30,122 nt of DNA from RGIG3009 sp045578425 (lineage in GTDB: Bacteria > Bacillota > Clostridia > Oscillospirales > Acutalibacteraceae): assembly GCA_045578425.1 (NCBI GenBank), contig JAZNKF010000019.1, forward strand, positions 1-30,122, given 5' to 3'. The notes under the pieces were generated by a model. That model did not search any database. It was not told where the DNA came from and saw only the letters and a list, made by a program, of their open reading frames with translations. The translations under genes were made by a program, and so were the position numbers. Below, in pieces: positions 8,762 to 15,525 of the stretch (position 1 is its first letter; each line of letters starts with the position of its first letter).

Positions 8762-8790
8762 ATTTTATCATATTCTCTACGGAGAATCAA
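8762..8790 (-). promoter_or_regulatory. Candidate SigA promoter for GH16 paralogue 1
   Basis: Minus strand TTGATT (8785-8790), a 17-base spacer, then TAAAAT (8762-8767). It sits between the terminator of the upstream gene and the GTG at 8728. The spacer is mostly occupied by a perfect inverted repeat (8772-8787). Confidence 0.6.
8772..8787. promoter_or_regulatory. Perfect palindrome in the promoter spacer, candidate operator
   Basis: ATTCTC-TACG-GAGAAT is a perfect 6-4-6 inverted repeat lying between the -35 and -10 hexamers and overlapping the -35 by three bases. That position is typical for a repressor operator. No regulator gene is in the window, so the protein that would bind is unknown. 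Confidence 0.45.
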
Positions 8791-8801
8791 GATTTTCACA
8801 C

Positions 8802-8832
8802 AAAAAAGGCCGAGAGTGAACTCTCGGCCTTT
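8802..8832 (-). terminator. Rho-independent terminator after GH16 paralogue 2
   Basis: A perfect 11-bp stem (8806-8816 with 8821-8831) with a TGAA-type four-base loop, followed on the minus strand by a run of T (A-run 8802-8807 on plus). It starts six bases after the stop of the upstream gene. Confidence 0.92.
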
Positions 8833-8837
8833 ACGCT

Positions 8838-10598
8838 TTATTCTTCCGTGATTTTCTTGGTACGCTTTTTGCAAAAAATAACAAGTAACACCACTGCGGC
8901 AACAACCACTGCCGTCACCACAATCATCCACGGTTTAATCGGCGAAACGGGCACTTTTTCGCGTGCCGTCACCAACAGCTCGTCATAGGTGGAACCACCG
9001 TTCAAATACACTTGGGTGTTAATGGCTTCTTTGAGTTCGGCACTCACCTTTTTCCACTGTTTTTCACCTTTGACAATCACTTTGCAGGCATCAACCGACT
9101 CGACATCCAGCAGAGCACCCTCACTGTCGATGGCATACGCCGCCACAAACGATTCCATATCGTCTTTAAACTGTTTGGCATCGCTTATTACTTGCGCCAT
9201 GGTTTTACCGCTTTCGCGTTTGGCAACGGTGTCGAGTTCTGCTTGCCGCTCGGCAGAAAGTTCTGCAAAAGCCGTTTCTACATCAATAAGCGTTTCATAG
9301 TTTTCAAAATCCGGAGTCAAATTAATTTGTCCTTCATCGTCGCGCAAATGAGCATCCACAAATTGTGCCGTATCCATGCTTTCGCCTTGGTTGGCTTCTT
9401 TGCCACCTTCCCACACCGTAATATAATCCACTTCCAACGGCCAACCTTCGGCACCGCTGAGAACAATCGGCGTCAACTGATTATCAACTTGTACAAAGGC
9501 ACTCGTACCGTCACCGTCCTTCAACAAGGTCGCTTCGGGATACGCTTTTTTGCCGTCTTCCCAATACAAGGCCATGTATTCTTTGCCGTCCAAATAACTG
9601 CGCATCAAGCCCTTTTGGCGCACAAACCCCATGGTATGCCATTCGTCGTCACGCAAACCCACGTGTTCATTGTTGCTGTTTTTGTACCAGTGCACGTACT
9701 CTCGGGTATCGGTATATTTCAAGTCATGCAACGTCGTCGAAAAAATATCTTCACCAAAAAACTCCAAAAAATCCGTTTCAATATAATGGTCCGCATTGCC
9801 CCGTAAGAACATAATGGTTTCGGGCGGCAACGACCACACGGCAGGCTTGCCGGACGTGCCCGACAGCCGATGCCCGGGCGTACGAAAACGTATTTCCATA
9901 TACCCGTGAACATAACCCCAACCCGCGCCGGTGGTACAGTCAAACGTACACAACGCCCAGTTAAACAACGTAGGAACACGTTGCACCGACATACCGTCTT
10001 CCGTCAACACGTAATCGGTCGGCAACGCATCTGCGGCGCCATACGGAACATTCGCATACCACTTGTAGCCATACGCGCCGGTACACGCTTGGTCCACCGT
10101 ATCCAACGTGGTAAAATCATCGCTGAAAGTCAGTTTGGTCATGCCGTATTTTTTGGCAATTTCGGGTACTTCCAACGCATTCTCCGCCACACGGATATTC
10201 ACCGGCAAATGTTGTTTATCCACCCAGTTAAACCGTTCCGGTTGTGTGTCGTTAATCGCAACCGTAATAACGTGCTCACCGGCAACCGCTTCCCATTTGG
10301 GGAACTTCACTTGTACCGTCGCACCGGCAGCAATGCCTTTTTCGTAGCTTTGAGTAAACACTTTTTCTTGGTTTACATACAAAGCAACCGAAACAGCCTC
10401 TGTCACAGCGGCAGCACCGTTGTTCTTCAAATGCGCACTAAACACAACCTTTGCGCCCGGTTTGGGTTGGTTGGCACCGTCCCACGTAACGTCAGTCACT
10501 ATCACGGCGACTTTGTCGGCATCCTCTGCCGCCACGCCAAGCACACAGCACCCCAGCAACAAACAAACTGCCAGAAAACACGCAAATGCTCGTTTCAT
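8838..10598 (-). CDS. Secreted, membrane-anchored CARDB-GH16 enzyme (paralogue 2)
   Basis: A 586-residue paralogue of the next gene downstream, with the same architecture: signal peptide (about 1-24, ending GVAAED), CARDB-like domain (about 32-137), GH16-like domain (about 152-405), helical stalk and a C-terminal membrane helix (about 556-575) followed by KKRTKK. Catalytic residues are E274-T-D276-F-L-E279; TGAGWGYVHGYMEIRFRTP and EWHTMGFVRQKG are the other recognisable GH16 blocks. It should be displayed on the outer face of the membrane and cut polymer there. The ATG at 10598 follows AAGGAGGAT. It begins only 12 bases after the stop of a signal-peptide-less GH16 gene, so a cytosolic and a surface form are made from the same transcript. 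As in paralogue 1, LLGC in the signal region leaves open lipoprotein processing. Confidence 0.84.
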   Translation of the reverse strand: MKRAFACFLAVCLLLGCCVLGVAAEDADKVAVIVTDVTWDGANQPKPGAKVVFSAHLKNNGAAAVTEAVSVALYVNQEKVFTQSYEKGIAAGATVQVKFPKWEAVAGEHVITVAINDTQPERFNWVDKQHLPVNIRVAENALEVPEIAKKYGMTKLTFSDDFTTLDTVDQACTGAYGYKWYANVPYGAADALPTDYVLTEDGMSVQRVPTLFNWALCTFDCTTGAGWGYVHGYMEIRFRTPGHRLSGTSGKPAVWSLPPETIMFLRGNADHYIETDFLEFFGEDIFSTTLHDLKYTDTREYVHWYKNSNNEHVGLRDDEWHTMGFVRQKGLMRSYLDGKEYMALYWEDGKKAYPEATLLKDGDGTSAFVQVDNQLTPIVLSGAEGWPLEVDYITVWEGGKEANQGESMDTAQFVDAHLRDDEGQINLTPDFENYETLIDVETAFAELSAERQAELDTVAKRESGKTMAQVISDAKQFKDDMESFVAAYAIDSEGALLDVESVDACKVIVKGEKQWKKVSAELKEAINTQVYLNGGSTYDELLVTAREKVPVSPIKPWMIVVTAVVVAAVVLLVIFCKKRTKKITEE

Positions 10599-10610
10599 AG
10601 TAAATCCTCC

Positions 10611-11744
10611 TTATTTTTGCCAAATGTTCAAATACGCCACTTCCATCGGGAACTCTTCCCCGCCGCAAATGGTAACCGGTAATAGTTGTTTATCCAGCAG
10701 GTCAAAAATACCGGGTTTGTGTTCGCCTACCGCCAACTTGAACGCGGGTGCGGGGTCACCGTCTTCCGACCACGTTTGCGTAAACAATTCCTTACCATCA
10801 AGGTACGTCGTCAGCAACCCTTTTTCCCATAACCACCCCATCGTGTGCCACTCTTCGTCCCCCAAACCATACTGATGGTTTGCGGGGAAATTATTTGCGT
10901 GAAACACAATTTTTTGCGGCTCATTGGGCGGTGTTTCCGTCTTGATTTGGTGTATTGTCACGGTATATAAATATTCGGGACAAAACTTGGTTCCCCAATA
11001 TTCCAAAAAATCCAATTCCACATACTCGGGTTGCTTACACCACATCATTTCGGGCGAAAGCGCCCAAATGGAAGGATGATGCTTGGTGGTTTCCACCGCG
11101 CGGTCTTTCGGCACGCGGAATCGCGCTTCCATATACCCGTGGGTATATCCCCAACCTGCACCGGTTTTAATGTCCATCATACCCAAACCGTAATTAAACA
11201 CAATATTCTTTTTCTTAAGCAAAATACCGTCTTTGGTGAGCTCCATGTCTTCGGGTTTGGTATCCGGTGCGCCAAACGGCAAAGTGAGATACCACTTATA
11301 TCCCACATCCCCCGTGGCATCCCAGTCAATCGTTTTCGCATCGGTAAAATCGTCACTAAACGTTAGCGTGTTCATTCCCACTGCCGCTGCGGGTGCAGGA
11401 ATCGGTAAAGCCTCCTCTGCCACACGCATGTTTTTGGTCACAATCACACCCGTCCCAAAATTCTCGGGACAAGGCTTTACACCGCTTATTGCAGCGGTAA
11501 TCACGTGATTACCGGGGATTGCTTCCCAAGCCGTGCTTTCAAACACGTGTGTTTCACCCACTGCCACAGCCGTGTTACATGTTATTTCAGGCAACGCAAC
11601 ACGGTCAACAAACACCACAACCGCTGCTTGTTCGGCTTGTGCCCCGTCGTTTTTCACCGTCACCGAAAAGGTAATGGGGGTGCCGGGCTTCGGTTGATTT
11701 TCTGCATTCCAAGTAAGCTCGGTAATACTTAAATTTGCCATCAT
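10611..11744 (-). CDS. CARDB-GH16 enzyme without signal peptide (paralogue 3)
   Basis: A 377-residue two-domain protein: CARDB-like (about 4-108; ITELTWNAENQPKPGTPITF, then GNHVITAAI) and GH16-like (about 125-377). The catalytic motif is intact at E243-L-D245-F-L-E248, with TGAGWGYTHGYMEARFRVP and EEWHTMGWLWEKG. It starts almost directly with the CARDB domain: no hydrophobic leader, no membrane anchor, and no stalk. The start is fixed by AAAGGAG six bases before the ATG at 11744, so a hidden upstream signal peptide is unlikely. It is therefore predicted to act in the cytosol on imported oligosaccharides, which is uncommon for both domains. It lies 16 bases after paralogue 4 and 12 bases before paralogue 2. 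Leaderless export cannot be excluded. Confidence 0.82.
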   Translation of the reverse strand: MMANLSITELTWNAENQPKPGTPITFSVTVKNDGAQAEQAAVVVFVDRVALPEITCNTAVAVGETHVFESTAWEAIPGNHVITAAISGVKPCPENFGTGVIVTKNMRVAEEALPIPAPAAAVGMNTLTFSDDFTDAKTIDWDATGDVGYKWYLTLPFGAPDTKPEDMELTKDGILLKKKNIVFNYGLGMMDIKTGAGWGYTHGYMEARFRVPKDRAVETTKHHPSIWALSPEMMWCKQPEYVELDFLEYWGTKFCPEYLYTVTIHQIKTETPPNEPQKIVFHANNFPANHQYGLGDEEWHTMGWLWEKGLLTTYLDGKELFTQTWSEDGDPAPAFKLAVGEHKPGIFDLLDKQLLPVTICGGEEFPMEVAYLNIWQK

Positions 11745-11760
11745 TAGAAACTCCTTTGGC

Positions 11761-12906
11761 CTATTTTGCTTGCCAAATGTTCAAATACTCGATTTCCAAC
11801 GGCCACGACTCGGCACCGCTGATGGTAATCGGCATCACTTGGCTATCAAACACCGAAAATGCGCCACAAAGCGTTTCGCCCAATCTTTGGAACCCCTCCG
11901 GTGCGGGAACCCCGTCTTTCGACCATGTTTGGGTCATAATTTCTTTGCCGTCAACATAGGTGGTAAGGTATCTTTCTTCCCATAACCAACCCATCGTGTG
12001 CCACTGCCCGTCACAAAGCCCAAAATGGTGCGAGGTTCCACGGTTGATAGCATGATAATGCAAATGATTGTTGCAGTCGTCTTGTTGATGGTGCATGGTC
12101 ACGGTATACAGCAAATCCTCACCGAACATATCGCCCCAATATTCCAAATAATCCATCTCGACCCAGTCGTTGCACCACGACCACAATTTTTCAGGCGGCA
12201 ACGCCCAAATGGCGGGGATTCCCTGCTCCCCTTCCACCAAACGCTTGGGCGGCATACGGAACTTAGTTTCCATGTACCCGTGGGTATACCCCCAACCCGC
12301 GCCGGTGCGGATATCCAACATACCTAACCCGTAATTAAACGTGTTCACTTTGTGCTTTAAAAGAAGCCCGTTTTCGGTCAACTCATAATCCGTCGGCTCC
12401 AACGTCGGCTCACCGTACGGACGTGTCGGGTACCATTTGTATCCCATGTTGCCCGTCGCGTTCACGTCAACGGTATCCAAGGTGGTAAAATCATCGCTGA
12501 ACGTCAGCGTGTTCATGCCTTTTTCGGCGGCAACGGCGGGAACTTCCAACGCTTCTTGCGCTACGCGCAAGTTTTTGGTCACAATCACACCCGTACCGTA
12601 GTTATTGGGACTCGGCACGGCAAAATCCACCGCCGCAGTAATCACATGGTTACCCTCGACCGCTTCCCACACAGTGCTTTCAAACACTTTGCTTTCCCCC
12701 ACAGCAAGCGCGCCGTTGTATTTTATTTGGGGCAACGCCGTTCGGTCAATAAACACCGTCACCACGCTTTGTTTGACATCGGCGGGCAACACTTCGGGCC
12801 CTTCGTTTTTGACCGTCACCGAAAAGGTAATCGGCACACCGGGTTTCGGTTGGTCCCCCGCATTCCACGTCAAATCGGTAATGGCTAATTTTGCATTTGC
12901 TTTCAT
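11761..12906 (-). CDS. CARDB-GH16 enzyme without signal peptide (paralogue 4)
   Basis: 381 residues; CARDB-like domain about 7-114 and GH16-like domain about 130-381. The catalytic motif is E250-M-D252-Y-L-E255, preceded by PAIWALPPEKLW, and GQWHTMGWLWEERYLTTYVD follows later. I moved the start to ATG 12906 (MKANAKLAITDL), which has GGAGGG seven bases upstream and aligns with the other copies; the longer frame to 13038 runs through a terminator and has no ribosome binding site. No signal peptide or membrane helix. It is closest to paralogue 5. It is probably first in the transcript that continues through paralogues 3 and 2, from a promoter at 12938-12966. Confidence 0.83.
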   Translation of the reverse strand: MKANAKLAITDLTWNAGDQPKPGVPITFSVTVKNEGPEVLPADVKQSVVTVFIDRTALPQIKYNGALAVGESKVFESTVWEAVEGNHVITAAVDFAVPSPNNYGTGVIVTKNLRVAQEALEVPAVAAEKGMNTLTFSDDFTTLDTVDVNATGNMGYKWYPTRPYGEPTLEPTDYELTENGLLLKHKVNTFNYGLGMLDIRTGAGWGYTHGYMETKFRMPPKRLVEGEQGIPAIWALPPEKLWSWCNDWVEMDYLEYWGDMFGEDLLYTVTMHHQQDDCNNHLHYHAINRGTSHHFGLCDGQWHTMGWLWEERYLTTYVDGKEIMTQTWSKDGVPAPEGFQRLGETLCGAFSVFDSQVMPITISGAESWPLEIEYLNIWQAK

Positions 12907-12937
12907 TGCGAAACCCTCCGTCTCACTGCTTTTCATC

Positions 12938-12966
12938 ATTCTATCACAAAAAAAGCCAAAGGGCAA
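12938..12966 (-). promoter_or_regulatory. Candidate promoter overlapping the terminator upstream of paralogue 4
   Basis: Minus strand TTGCCC (12961-12966), 17 bases, then TAGAAT (12938-12943). The -35 lies inside the terminator hairpin of the preceding gene. A fresh promoter here would explain why a strong terminator sits in the middle of the GH16 array. Confidence 0.45.
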
Positions 12967-12985
12967 TAAAACCCTTTGACTTTTT
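12948..12985 (-). terminator. Intra-array Rho-independent terminator after paralogue 5
   Basis: CAAAGGG (12957-12963) pairs with CCCTTTG (12972-12978), and after one mismatch a G-C pair and an A/T stretch extend the stem (12951-12955 with 12980-12984). On the minus strand it is followed by seven Ts. Confidence 0.75.
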
Positions 12986-12995
12986 ACTGTTTTTA

Positions 12996-14150
12996 TTACT
13001 TTTGCCAAATGTTCAGGTATTCCACTTCCATCGGCCACGTTTCGGCACCGCTGATGGTCACGGGCATCACTTGGTTGTCCAAAACGGCAAGCGCGCCGTC
13101 CAACGTTTCACCCAAAACAAGGTTACCTTCGGGCGAAGGAACACCCGCTTTGGACCATTTTTGTGTCATGATTTCGACACCGTCAACGTACGTGGTCAAA
13201 ATGCCTTCATCCCACATCCAACCCATCACGTGCCAATCGCCGTCATCCAAACCAAAATGGTGCGAGGTGTTGCGGTTGTTCACGTGATAATGGCAACGGT
13301 TTTGTCCATCGTCTTTTTGGTGGTGCAACGTAACGGTGTATAACATTCGGCCTTCTTCGTTGATACCGAACTTGTCGCCCCAATATTCCAAGTGGTCAAA
13401 CTCCACCCAGTCGTTGCAACGGCACCACAATTTGTCAGGCGGCAACGCCCAAATGGCGGGGCTGCCCTTGCCTTCTTCGGTCACACGCAAGGGCGGCATA
13501 CGGAACTTTACTTCCATGTAACCGTGGGTGTACCCCCAACCCGCACCGGTGCGGATATCCAACATGCAAAGACCATAGTTAAAGGTGCTTTTTTCTTCCT
13601 TTAACAAAATACCGTTTTCGGTAATTTCGTAATCCGTCGGTTTCAAAGTAGTTGCGCCGTACGGACGGGTCGGATACCACTTGTACCCAATATTACCCGT
13701 GGCATCCACGTCAATCGTATCCAGTGTGGTAAAATCATCGCTGAACGTCAACGTATTCATGCCGACAGCCGCCGCAACAGCAGGAACTTCCAACGCCTGC
13801 TCGGCCACGCGCAAATTTTTGGTAAACGTCACTCCGGTACCGTAGTTGTCGGGGCTGGGCACGGCAAAATCCACCGTCGCGGTAATCACGTGGTTACCGG
13901 GCGTTGCTTCCCAAACCACACTTTCAAACACTTTGGTTTCACCCACCGCCAACGCTTCGTTGTCCTTCATTTCCGGCAATTCAGTACGGTCAATAAACAA
14001 CTTAATCGTCGTTTGCTTGACGTCTGCGGGCAACACTTCGGGTCCCTCGTTCTTCACCGTCACCGAAAAAGTAATCGGTGTGCCGGGTTTGGGTTGGTCA
14101 CCGGCATTCCATGTCAAATCGGTAATCACTAATTTTGCATTGGCTATCAT
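12996..14150 (-). CDS. CARDB-GH16 enzyme without signal peptide (paralogue 5)
   Basis: 384 residues with the same two-domain plan: CARDB-like about 7-114 and GH16-like about 130-384. Catalytic residues E250-F-D252-H-L-E255 are intact, though the histidine between the second and third acids differs from the F/Y in all other copies. TGAGWGYTHGYMEVKFRMPP and DGDWHVMGWMWDEG mark the fold. Start ATG 14150 with GGAGGG seven bases upstream; no leader and no anchor. Its CARDB coding region carries an 84-bp block that differs at only one base from the same region in paralogue 6. It is followed by a terminator, so with paralogue 6 it makes a two-gene unit. Predicted cytosolic endo-acting glycosidase; substrate unknown. 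Confidence 0.83.
   Translation of the reverse strand: MIANAKLVITDLTWNAGDQPKPGTPITFSVTVKNEGPEVLPADVKQTTIKLFIDRTELPEMKDNEALAVGETKVFESVVWEATPGNHVITATVDFAVPSPDNYGTGVTFTKNLRVAEQALEVPAVAAAVGMNTLTFSDDFTTLDTIDVDATGNIGYKWYPTRPYGATTLKPTDYEITENGILLKEEKSTFNYGLCMLDIRTGAGWGYTHGYMEVKFRMPPLRVTEEGKGSPAIWALPPDKLWCRCNDWVEFDHLEYWGDKFGINEEGRMLYTVTLHHQKDDGQNRCHYHVNNRNTSHHFGLDDGDWHVMGWMWDEGILTTYVDGVEIMTQKWSKAGVPSPEGNLVLGETLDGALAVLDNQVMPVTISGAETWPMEVEYLNIWQK
14044..14127. repeat. 84-bp near-exact repeat in the CARDB region of paralogue 5
   Basis: Matches 15223-15306 at 83 of 84 positions (the only difference is 14100 A versus 15279 T; offset 1179). It encodes the first strands of the CARDB domain, about residues 9-36. 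Confidence 0.9.
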
Positions 14151-14165
14151 AACAATTCCCTCCGT

Positions 14166-15329
14166 TTATTGTTTTTCCCACACGTTCAAATAGGCAATTT
14201 CCAACGGGAAATTTGAACCGCCCGAGATAATCAGCGGCAGATAATGCTCATCCAAAACGCTAAACGCCCCCTTGGCTTCACCCAACTTCATTTCGGGTGC
14301 GGGATCAGGCTCGCCGTCTTTGGACCATTTTTGCGTCATAATTTCTTTGCCGTCAAAATAAGTGGTTAGGTAACCTTCTTCCCACAACCAACCCATCGTG
14401 TGCCACTGTTCATCGCCCATACCAAAATGGTGCGACGTAGCACGGTTAACGGCATTGTATTTCAAGGTTGTACCGCCTCTGTCGGGGTTGAAATCGTATT
14501 TGTGGTGATGCATCGACACCGTGTATAACGGTTCTTCCCCAAAAATATGTCCCCAATATTCCAAGTAATCCAATTCCAAATGTTCGTCGGTTTTCGACCA
14601 CATATTTTCCGGCGGCAACGCCCAAATCGAAGGATGATGATGAGGGTTTTCTGTGTCGGAATAGCGATGTTCCGGCACACGGAACTTGGCTTCCAAATAC
14701 CCATGGGTATACCCCCAACCCGCACCGGTCACCATGTCCATGGTGCCAAGTGCATAGTTAAACACTATGTTCGATTTCTTAATCAACAATCCGTCAGGGG
14801 TCAATTCTAAATCTTCCGGCAAGGTGTTGGGCGCTTCAAACGGAAGCGTCACATACCACTTGTACCCCATTTTCCCCGTGGCTTTCAAATCGATGGTATC
14901 CAAGGTAGAAAAATCATCGCTGAACGTCAAGGTGTTCATGCCGGCAGCGGCGGCAGGCGCGGGAACTTCCAACGCTTTGTCGGCAACACGCATGTTTTTG
15001 GTCAGCGTAACACCCGTCAAAACGTTGGTCGGGCTCGGCACGGCAAAATCCACTGTGGCAGTAATCACGTGATTACCGGAGACAGCTTCCCACACTTCGC
15101 TTTCAAACACGTGGGATTCCCCCACCGCAAGTGCGCCCGTATATTTTATCTGTTTGAGCGGTTCACGGTCCACAAAAACCATCACCGTGTTTTGTCTGGC
15201 CAAATAGGGGATATCTTCGGGGCCCTCGTTCTTCACCGTCACCGAAAAAGTAATCGGTGTGCCGGGTTTGGGTTGGTCTCCGGCATTCCATGTCAAATCG
15301 GTAATCGTCAGTTTCGTGCTCACTGCCAT
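14166..15329 (-). CDS. CARDB-GH16 enzyme without signal peptide (paralogue 6, promoter-proximal)
   Basis: 387 residues; CARDB-like about 7-114, GH16-like about 130-387. The catalytic motif is E252-L-D254-Y-L-E257, with HHHPSIWALPPENMW just before it and EQWHTMGWLWEEGYLTTYFD after. It groups by eye with paralogue 3 (shared PEDLEL/PEDMEL, NIVFNY and HHPSIWAL features), while paralogues 4 and 5 form the other pair. Start ATG 15329 follows AAGGAGGAA and the protein begins at the CARDB domain with no hydrophobic leader. It is the first gene of the array, 44 bases downstream of a good promoter -10 box. Predicted cytosolic. Confidence 0.84.
   Translation of the reverse strand: MAVSTKLTITDLTWNAGDQPKPGTPITFSVTVKNEGPEDIPYLARQNTVMVFVDREPLKQIKYTGALAVGESHVFESEVWEAVSGNHVITATVDFAVPSPTNVLTGVTLTKNMRVADKALEVPAPAAAAGMNTLTFSDDFSTLDTIDLKATGKMGYKWYVTLPFEAPNTLPEDLELTPDGLLIKKSNIVFNYALGTMDMVTGAGWGYTHGYLEAKFRVPEHRYSDTENPHHHPSIWALPPENMWSKTDEHLELDYLEYWGHIFGEEPLYTVSMHHHKYDFNPDRGGTTLKYNAVNRATSHHFGMGDEQWHTMGWLWEEGYLTTYFDGKEIMTQKWSKDGEPDPAPEMKLGEAKGAFSVLDEHYLPLIISGGSNFPLEIAYLNVWEKQ
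15223..15306. repeat. 84-bp near-exact repeat in the CARDB region of paralogue 6
   Basis: Partner of 14044-14127. The GH16 parts of the same two genes are visibly more diverged, including at synonymous sites. Confidence 0.9.
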
Positions 15330-15373
15330 CGTCGTTTCCTCCTTGTTTGGCGAAAATCCATTTTCTTGTCCAC

Positions 15374-15402
15374 ATTATAAGCAAAACACCCTAAAAAGTA
15401 AA
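15374..15402 (-). promoter_or_regulatory. Promoter of the GH16 array
   Basis: Minus strand TTTACT (15397-15402), a 17-base spacer and a consensus TATAAT (15374-15379), 44 bases upstream of the paralogue 6 start. No obvious palindrome overlaps it. Confidence 0.7.
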
Positions 15403-15460
15403 GCCTTTTTTGGATTTTTCTCGTTGTTTTTTGCTCTCGTGTTGGCTTTTTGTTCTCACA

Positions 15461-15498
15461 AAAGAAAAAAAGGGGCACCGCGCGAAAGCGGTGCCCCT
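15461..15498 (-). terminator. Rho-independent terminator after the lipoprotein solute-binding gene
   Basis: A GC-rich perfect 11-bp stem (15471-15481 with 15488-15498) and a six-base loop, followed on the minus strand by a T-rich tract (A-rich 15461-15470 on plus). It separates the transporter region from the GH16 array promoter. Confidence 0.93.
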
Positions 15499-15525
15499 TA
15501 ATCGCGTTTTTTTTGTTGTCACTCG

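Noticed and set aside
12907..13038. N-terminal extension of GH16 paralogue 4
   Set aside because: It would run through a terminator hairpin and a promoter, lacks a ribosome binding site, and is absent from all other copies.
6956..15329. Tandem paralogues considered as assembly duplication
   Set aside because: Copies differ throughout, have distinct ribosome binding sites, terminators and anchors, so they are real diverged genes.
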